From: Heloderma charlesbogerti
Lineage: Eukaryota; Chordata; Lepidosauria; Squamata; Helodermatidae
Reading direction: 5' to 3'
NCBI GenBank assembly: GCA_026122225.1
Contig: JANEZZ010001897.1
Span: 868,001 to 932,000 of the forward strand
DNA length: 64,000 bases
Shown: positions 59,240 to 64,000 of the stretch, piece after piece
How the letters are laid out: every line of letters starts with the position of its first letter
Numbering within the stretch: position 1 is the stretch's first letter
Position numbers and translations under genes: made by a program
Notes under the pieces: generated by a model
Told to the model about the DNA's origin: nothing
The model's input: the letters and a program-made list of their open reading frames with translations, nothing else
Databases searched by the model: none

Positions 59240-61300
59240 AGAATCATAGAATCGTAGAATAGTAGAGTTGGAACGGGCCTACAAGACCATCAAGTCCAAC
59301 CCCCTGCTCAATGCAGGAATCCAAGTCAGAGCATCCCGGGCAGATGGCTGTCCAGCCTCGTTGAATGCCTCCAGTGAGGGAGAGCCCACTACCTCCCTAG
59401 GTAATTGGTTCCACTGTCGTACTGCTCTAACAGTCAGGAAGTTTCTCCTGATGTTCAGACAGAATCTGGTTTCCTGTAACTTGAGCCCATTATTCTGTGT
59501 CCTGCATACTGGGATGATCAAGAAGAGATCCTGGCCTTCCTCTCTGTGACAACCTTTCAAGTACTTGAAGAGTGCTATCCTATCTCCCCTCAGTCTTCTC
59601 TTCTCAAGGCTAAACATGCCCAGTTCCTTCAGTCTCTCTTCAAAGGGCTTTGTTTCCAGTCCCCTGATCATCTTTGTTGCCCTCCTCTGAACCCTCTCCA
59701 GTTTGTCTGCATCCTTCTTAAAGTGTGGTGCCCAGAACACAGTACTCCAGATGAGGCCTAACCAGTGCTGAGTAGAGGGGAACTAGTCCTGCCCGGGATT
59801 TGGAAGCTATGCTTCTATTAATGCAGCCCCAAAGAGCATTGGCCTTTTTTGCAGCCACATCACATTGTTGGCTCATATTCAGCTTGTGATCGACAACAAT
59901 TCCAAGATCCTTCTCGCTTGTAGTGTTGTTGAGCCATGTATCCCCCATCTTGTAACTGTGCATTTGGTTTCTTTTTCCTAGGTGCAGAACTTGGCATTTA
60001 TCCCTATTAAATGTCATTCTGTTGTTTTCTGCCCAGCACTCCAGCCTATCAAGATCACTTTGAATTTTGTTTCTGTCTTCTAAGGTATTAGCTATCCTGC
60101 CCAATTTTGTGTCATCTGCAAATTTTATCAGCATTCCCTGAACCTCCTCCTCCAAGTCATTAATAAAAATGTGGAAGAGCACTTGGCCCAGGACCGAGCC
60201 CTGCAGCACCCCACTAGTTACCTCTCCCCAGTTTGAGAAGGTCCCATTGATAAGCACTCTTTGAGTCCGATTTTGTAGCCAACTGTGGATCCACCGGATC
60301 GTTGTTTCATCTAGCCCACTTTGAGCTGGTTTGCTCATCAGGATATCATGGGGCACATTGTTGAAAGCTTTGCTGAAGTCAAGGTATATTATGTCCACAG
60401 CATTCCTACAGTCCACAATAGAGGTTACCTGATCAAAAAAGGAGATCAGATTCGTCTAGCAAGATTTGTTCTTGACAAATCCATGTTGGCTTCGAGTAAT
60501 CACGGCATTGTTTTCAAGGTGCTTCCAGATGGATTGCTTTATAATCTGCTCCAGAATTTTCTCAGGGATGGATGTCAGACTGACTGGTCTGTAGTTCCCA
60601 GGTTCCTCCTTTTTACCCTTTTTGAAGATAGGGACAACATTAGCCCTCCTCCAGTCATCTGGCACTTCATCCGTCCTCCATGATTTCTCAAAGAGAATAG
60701 ACAGTAGTTCTGACAGCTCTTCTGCCAGTTACTTTATTACTGCAGGATGCAGTTCATCTGGCCCTAGAGATCTGAACTCATTCAAAGTAATTAGGTGTTC
60801 CTTGACCATATGCCTATCGATTCCAAGCTGCAATCCTGCCCCTTCAGACTGTAGTTCACCTTTGCTGGGGGTTCATAGACCCTCTTTTGGGAGAAGACTG
60901 AGCCAAAGTAGGAACTGAGCACCTCTGCCTTTTCTTTGTCATCTGTTATCATTTTGCCATCCTTATTTAATGGCTGAACCACAATTTCTTTCCTCTGCCT
61001 TTTACTATGCACGTAGCTGAAGAAAGCCTTTTTGTTGCGTTTAGCATCCCTCGCTAACCTCAGCTTGTTCTCAGCTTTAGCCTTCCTGATGCCATACCTG
61101 CAATTCTGTTTTACCTGCCTGTACTCTTCCTTTGTTGCTTGGCCTTCTTTCCACTTCCCATATGTGTACTTTTTTGTTTTCAGGTCATCTCTTAGCTTTT
61201 TGTGAAGCCACATTGGCTTCTTCTGTTGTCTTCCATCTTTTTTCTTGTTGGAATTGTTCATAATTGTGCCTTGAGAATTTCCTTTTTTAAAAACACCCAC
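59240..61300 (-). mobile_element. CR1 LINE, 5'-truncated, RT frame broken
   Basis: The 3' end on minus (plus 59240) carries the GAATCATAGAATCGTAGAAT terminal words. Minus-strand frames in order are: 61300-60791, the linker between endonuclease and RT (FFSYVHSKRQ, LSSYFGSVFSQ); 60665-60456, RT start (PDDWRRANVVPIFKKG, NYRPVSLTSIPEKILEQII, QHGFVKNKSC); 60416-59718, the palm (IIYLDFSKAFNNVPHDIL, VLQGSVLGQVLFHIFINDL, KFADDTKLG); 59740-59279, thumb and C-terminus (KKDADKLERVQRRATKMI). The FADD catalytic box is intact, but at least two frame breaks separate the parts. The SVLGQVLF segment departs from the usual G-S-V-L-G-P. The endonuclease is missing, so the copy is inactive. It lies in the same strand as STAG1, within intron 1. 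Confidence 0.93.
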
Positions 61301-61379
61301 CCAAGGTACCTATAACCTTGCACATCAACTCTGAATGGTAAGCATTTGTGATGATAGCATGGACAGCGTAGGGACACTG

Positions 61380-61862
61380 GCTGTGTTCACATGTAAAGTA
61401 AACCATCATTTAGGGTTACATGCATGAGCAGGAATGAACCCACGCAAAGTGTCAGGGTTCTGCATTCCCCCCCTCCCCAATCATGCAATCAGCAAGAGGA
61501 ATAAACCAGGCTTCAGTTTCATTTTAGCAGATTCCTGGTTTGACATTCAGTGCAAACTAGGAATTGTGGTTTAAAATAATCTCTAGTTTGCTAAACAAAA
61601 CACAAAAACAATCCAGAGTTTCAAGTTGGTTTGTTTATCAACTGACAAGAATATATTTTAAATCACAATTTCTGGTTGATATGTAATGTCAAGCTAGGAA
61701 TTTACTAAAGCGAAACTAAATTCTGGTTTATTCCTCCATGCAGCCACATGAGACAGGATGAGGGGAATACTCAAGCCCAATGCTTCATATGGGCATATTC
61801 CTGTTTGTGCATATAACCCTGAATTATGGTTTACTGTTATGCCCTATTATGGTTTACCATTC
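61380..61862. repeat. palindromic repeat (GTAAACCAT arms)
   Basis: CTGTGTTCACATGTAAAGTAA then ACCATCATTTAGGG near the left edge is mirrored by CCTATTATGGTTTACCATTC on the right. The interior has further facing words (GAATAAACCAGGC / CTGGTTTATTCC; CTAGGAATTGTGG). It is a non-autonomous DNA transposon relic related in style to 14680 and 47345. Confidence 0.5.
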
Positions 61863-62109
61863 AAGTTTAGAGAAGGTTGTCGAGTTGTCCCAATGTACCT
61901 ATTCATGCCCTTTTGATAAGTAACCCATTTACAACCAAGGTCAACGTCTGCAGGAAGAAGAAGACAACTTCTTGATTTCCCAAGAGAAATCCTGGTCTCA
62001 AAATAATCCCTTCTTCTTCCTCCAAGAAATTTGGTGCACCCAAACTGTTCAATCATCGTTATGGCTGGGAGGAGGAACAACAGTCATATCGCTAAACTTA
62101 ACTTTTAAA

Positions 62110-64000
62110 CTTCAGCAAAGGAGATCGTTACCTTGTCATGGTGCTGGAGCTTGAGCACCTCAATGATGTCATGAGCTAAACCGTGAAGGGACACCCAAGA
62201 CAGGAAGGTCATGGCAGAAAGGTCAGACTAAATACGATCCCTGGGGAAGGAAATGGCAACCCACCCCAGTATTCTTGCCATGAAAACTAAATGGATCAGT
62301 ACAACCAGAGATATGTCGGTATACCATCGGAAGATGGGACTCCCAGGTCGGAAGATGGTCAAAATGCTACTGGGGAGGAACAGAGGATAAGTTCAACTAG
62401 CCCCAGATGTGATGACGCAGCTAGCTCAAAGCCGAAAGGACAGCTAGCAGCCGATGGTGCTGGTGGTGAACGACAAATCCGATGTTCTAAAGATCAACAC
62501 ACCATAGGAACCTGGAATGTAAGATCTATGAGCCAGGGCAAGCTGGATGTAGTTATTGGGGAGATGTCAAGATTAAATATAGACATTTTGGGTGTCAGTG
62601 AACTGAAATGGACTGGAATGGGCCACTTCACATCAAATGACCACCAGATCTACTACTGTGGACAAGAGGAACACAGAAGAAATGGAGTAGCCTTCATAAT
62701 TAATAATAAAGTGGCTAAAGCAGTGATTGGATACAATCCAAAAAATGACAGAATGATCTCAGTTCGAATTCACGGTAAGCCATTTAACATCACAGTGATC
62801 CAAATATACGCCCCAACCACAGATGCTGAAGAAGCAGAAGCAGATCAGTTCTATGAGGATCTGCAGCACCTACTGGACAGTACACCAAACAAAGATGTTA
62901 TTTTCATTACAGGAGACTGGAATGCTAAGATGGGAAGTCAAACGACACCTGGAATTACAGGCAAGCATGGTCCGGGAGAATAAAATGAAGCAGGACATAG
63001 GCTGATAGAATTTTGCCAAGACAACTCACTGTGCATAACAAACACTCTCTTCCAACAACCTAAGAGATGACTTTATACATGGACTTCACCAGACGGTCGA
63101 CATCGAAATCAGATTGACTACATCCTTTGTAGCCAAAGGTGGCAGACATCTATGCAGTTGGTAAAAACAAAACCTGGAGCTGATTGTAGTTCAGATCACG
63201 AACTTCTTATTGCACAATTTTTAGAATCAGACTAAAGAGAATAGGGAAGACCCACAGTTCACTTAGATATGAGCTCACTAATATTTCTCATGAATATGCA
63301 GTGGAGGTGAAGAATAGTTTGAAGGGACTAGATTTAGTAGACAGGGTCCCGGAAGAACTATGGACAGAAGTTCGCAACATTGTTCAGGAGGCGGCAACAA
63401 AAAACGTCCCAAAGAAAAAGAAAACCAAGAAGGCAAGATGGCTGTCTGCTGAGACACTGGAAGCAGCCCAAGAAAGAAGGAAAGCAAAAGGCAACAGTGA
63501 TAGGGGGAGATATGCCCAATTAAATGCAAAATTCCAGAGGTTAGCCAGAAGAGATAAAGAATTATTTTTAAACAAGCAATGCGAGGAAGCGGAAGAAGGT
63601 AATAGAATAGGAAGGACAAGAGACCTCTTCCAGAAAATTAGAAACATCGGAGGTAAATTCCAGGCAAAAATGGGTATGATCAAAAACAAAGATGGCAAGG
63701 ACCTAACAGAAGCAGAAGAGATCAAGAAAAGGTGGCAAGAATATACGGAAGATCTGTATAGGAAGGATAATAATGTCGGGGATAGATTTGACGGTGTGGT
63801 CAGTGAGCTAGAGCCAGACATCCTGAAGAGTGAGGTTGAATGGGCCTTAAGAAGCATTGCTAATAACAAGGCAGCAGGAGATGACGGTATCCCAGCTGAA
63901 CTGTTTAAAATCTTGTAAGATGATGCTGTCAAGGTGATGCATGCCATATGCCAGCAAATTTGGAAAACACAAGAATGGCCAACAGGTTGGAAAAGATCAA
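62110..64000 (+). mobile_element. BovB (RTE) LINE, 5' part, runs off window
   Basis: The 5' leader includes GGAAATGGCAACCCACCCCA and GTATTCTTGCC, typical of BovB. The frame 62291-62983 carries the apurinic-type endonuclease: GTWNVRSM, ILGVSELKWTGMG, RRNGVAFIINNKV, VIQIYAPTTDAEEA and GDWNAKMGS, so the early catalytic Asn, Glu, Asp and Asn are present. A TAA stop then follows. After it the reading continues with NEAGHRLIEFCQ, a TGA at 63068-63070 (a CGA-type codon expected), WTSPDGRHRNQIDYIL and SDHEL. The frame 63301-63918 is the linker and RT start (GLDLVDRVPEEL, KKRWQEYTEDLY, NNKAAGDDGIPAELF) and ends in another stop. The RT core and 3' end lie right of 64000. The copy is inactive. It is antisense to STAG1. 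Confidence 0.95.

Noticed and set aside
59240..61300. Functional reverse transcriptase gene
   Set aside because: It is a 5'-truncated CR1 with separate broken frames and no endonuclease.
63384..63947. 187-codon minus frame
   Set aside because: It is the exact antisense of the BovB linker/RT frame and is Ser/Leu-rich, as expected for a shadow.

Overview
This is vertebrate nuclear DNA, almost certainly from a squamate reptile (lizard or snake). The base composition is AT-rich, the genes have introns, and the repeat mix is typical of squamates: a BovB/RTE LINE, CR1, L2 and L1-type LINEs, DIRS-like retrotransposons, tRNA-derived SINEs (one with a BovB-like tail), and many short palindromic DNA transposons (MITEs). 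No prokaryotic, plasmid or phage features are present.

The only host gene I can support is STAG1 (cohesin subunit SA1), on the minus strand and represented by its 5' part. Four exons are visible in transcript order: 51441-51305 (5' UTR plus start codon), 30573-30471 (AT-hook segment), 7446-7282, and 4803-4707. Together they encode the first 131 residues with no stop, intact GT/AG splice sites and matching phases (29 + 103 + 165 + 97 nt). The next exon would lie left of position 1. The promoter and first noncoding exon would lie right of 64000 or were not recognised. The whole window is therefore STAG1 intron 1 (right end), exons 2-5 and the introns between them.

Layout from left to right: 1-4.7 kb is mostly unique intron with one GC-rich LTR-like patch (about 0.96-1.5 kb). 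4.7-7.5 kb holds two exons and small palindromes. 7.7-15.1 kb is a repeat cluster: MITEs, a CR1 scrap, L2 in two pieces, and a SINE with a 14-bp target-site duplication. 16.2-19.8 kb is a DIRS-like element, followed immediately by an L1 3' fragment (19.8-21.4 kb) with a 10-bp duplication, then a second L1/Tx1-like fragment on the other strand. 23-30 kb is intron with hAT-like MITEs and a second DIRS-like 5' fragment. 30.5 kb is exon 3. 31-51 kb is intron with SINEs, MITEs and LINE tails. 51.3 kb is the start-codon exon. 52-64 kb is intron 1, with a near-perfect hairpin, a palindromic MITE, an L2 3' end, a SINE, a 2-kb CR1 copy and the 5' part of a BovB copy running off the right edge.

The reverse transcriptase reading frames are all broken and I see no intact mobile-element gene. 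I found no new gene system. The most informative observations are the nested insertions dated by target-site duplications, a four-copy palindromic MITE family sharing one terminal inverted repeat, a 40-bp-arm hairpin with 39 of 40 bases paired, and a pair of DIRS-like gag zinc-motif relics. Family assignments come from recall and reading; no database search was run.
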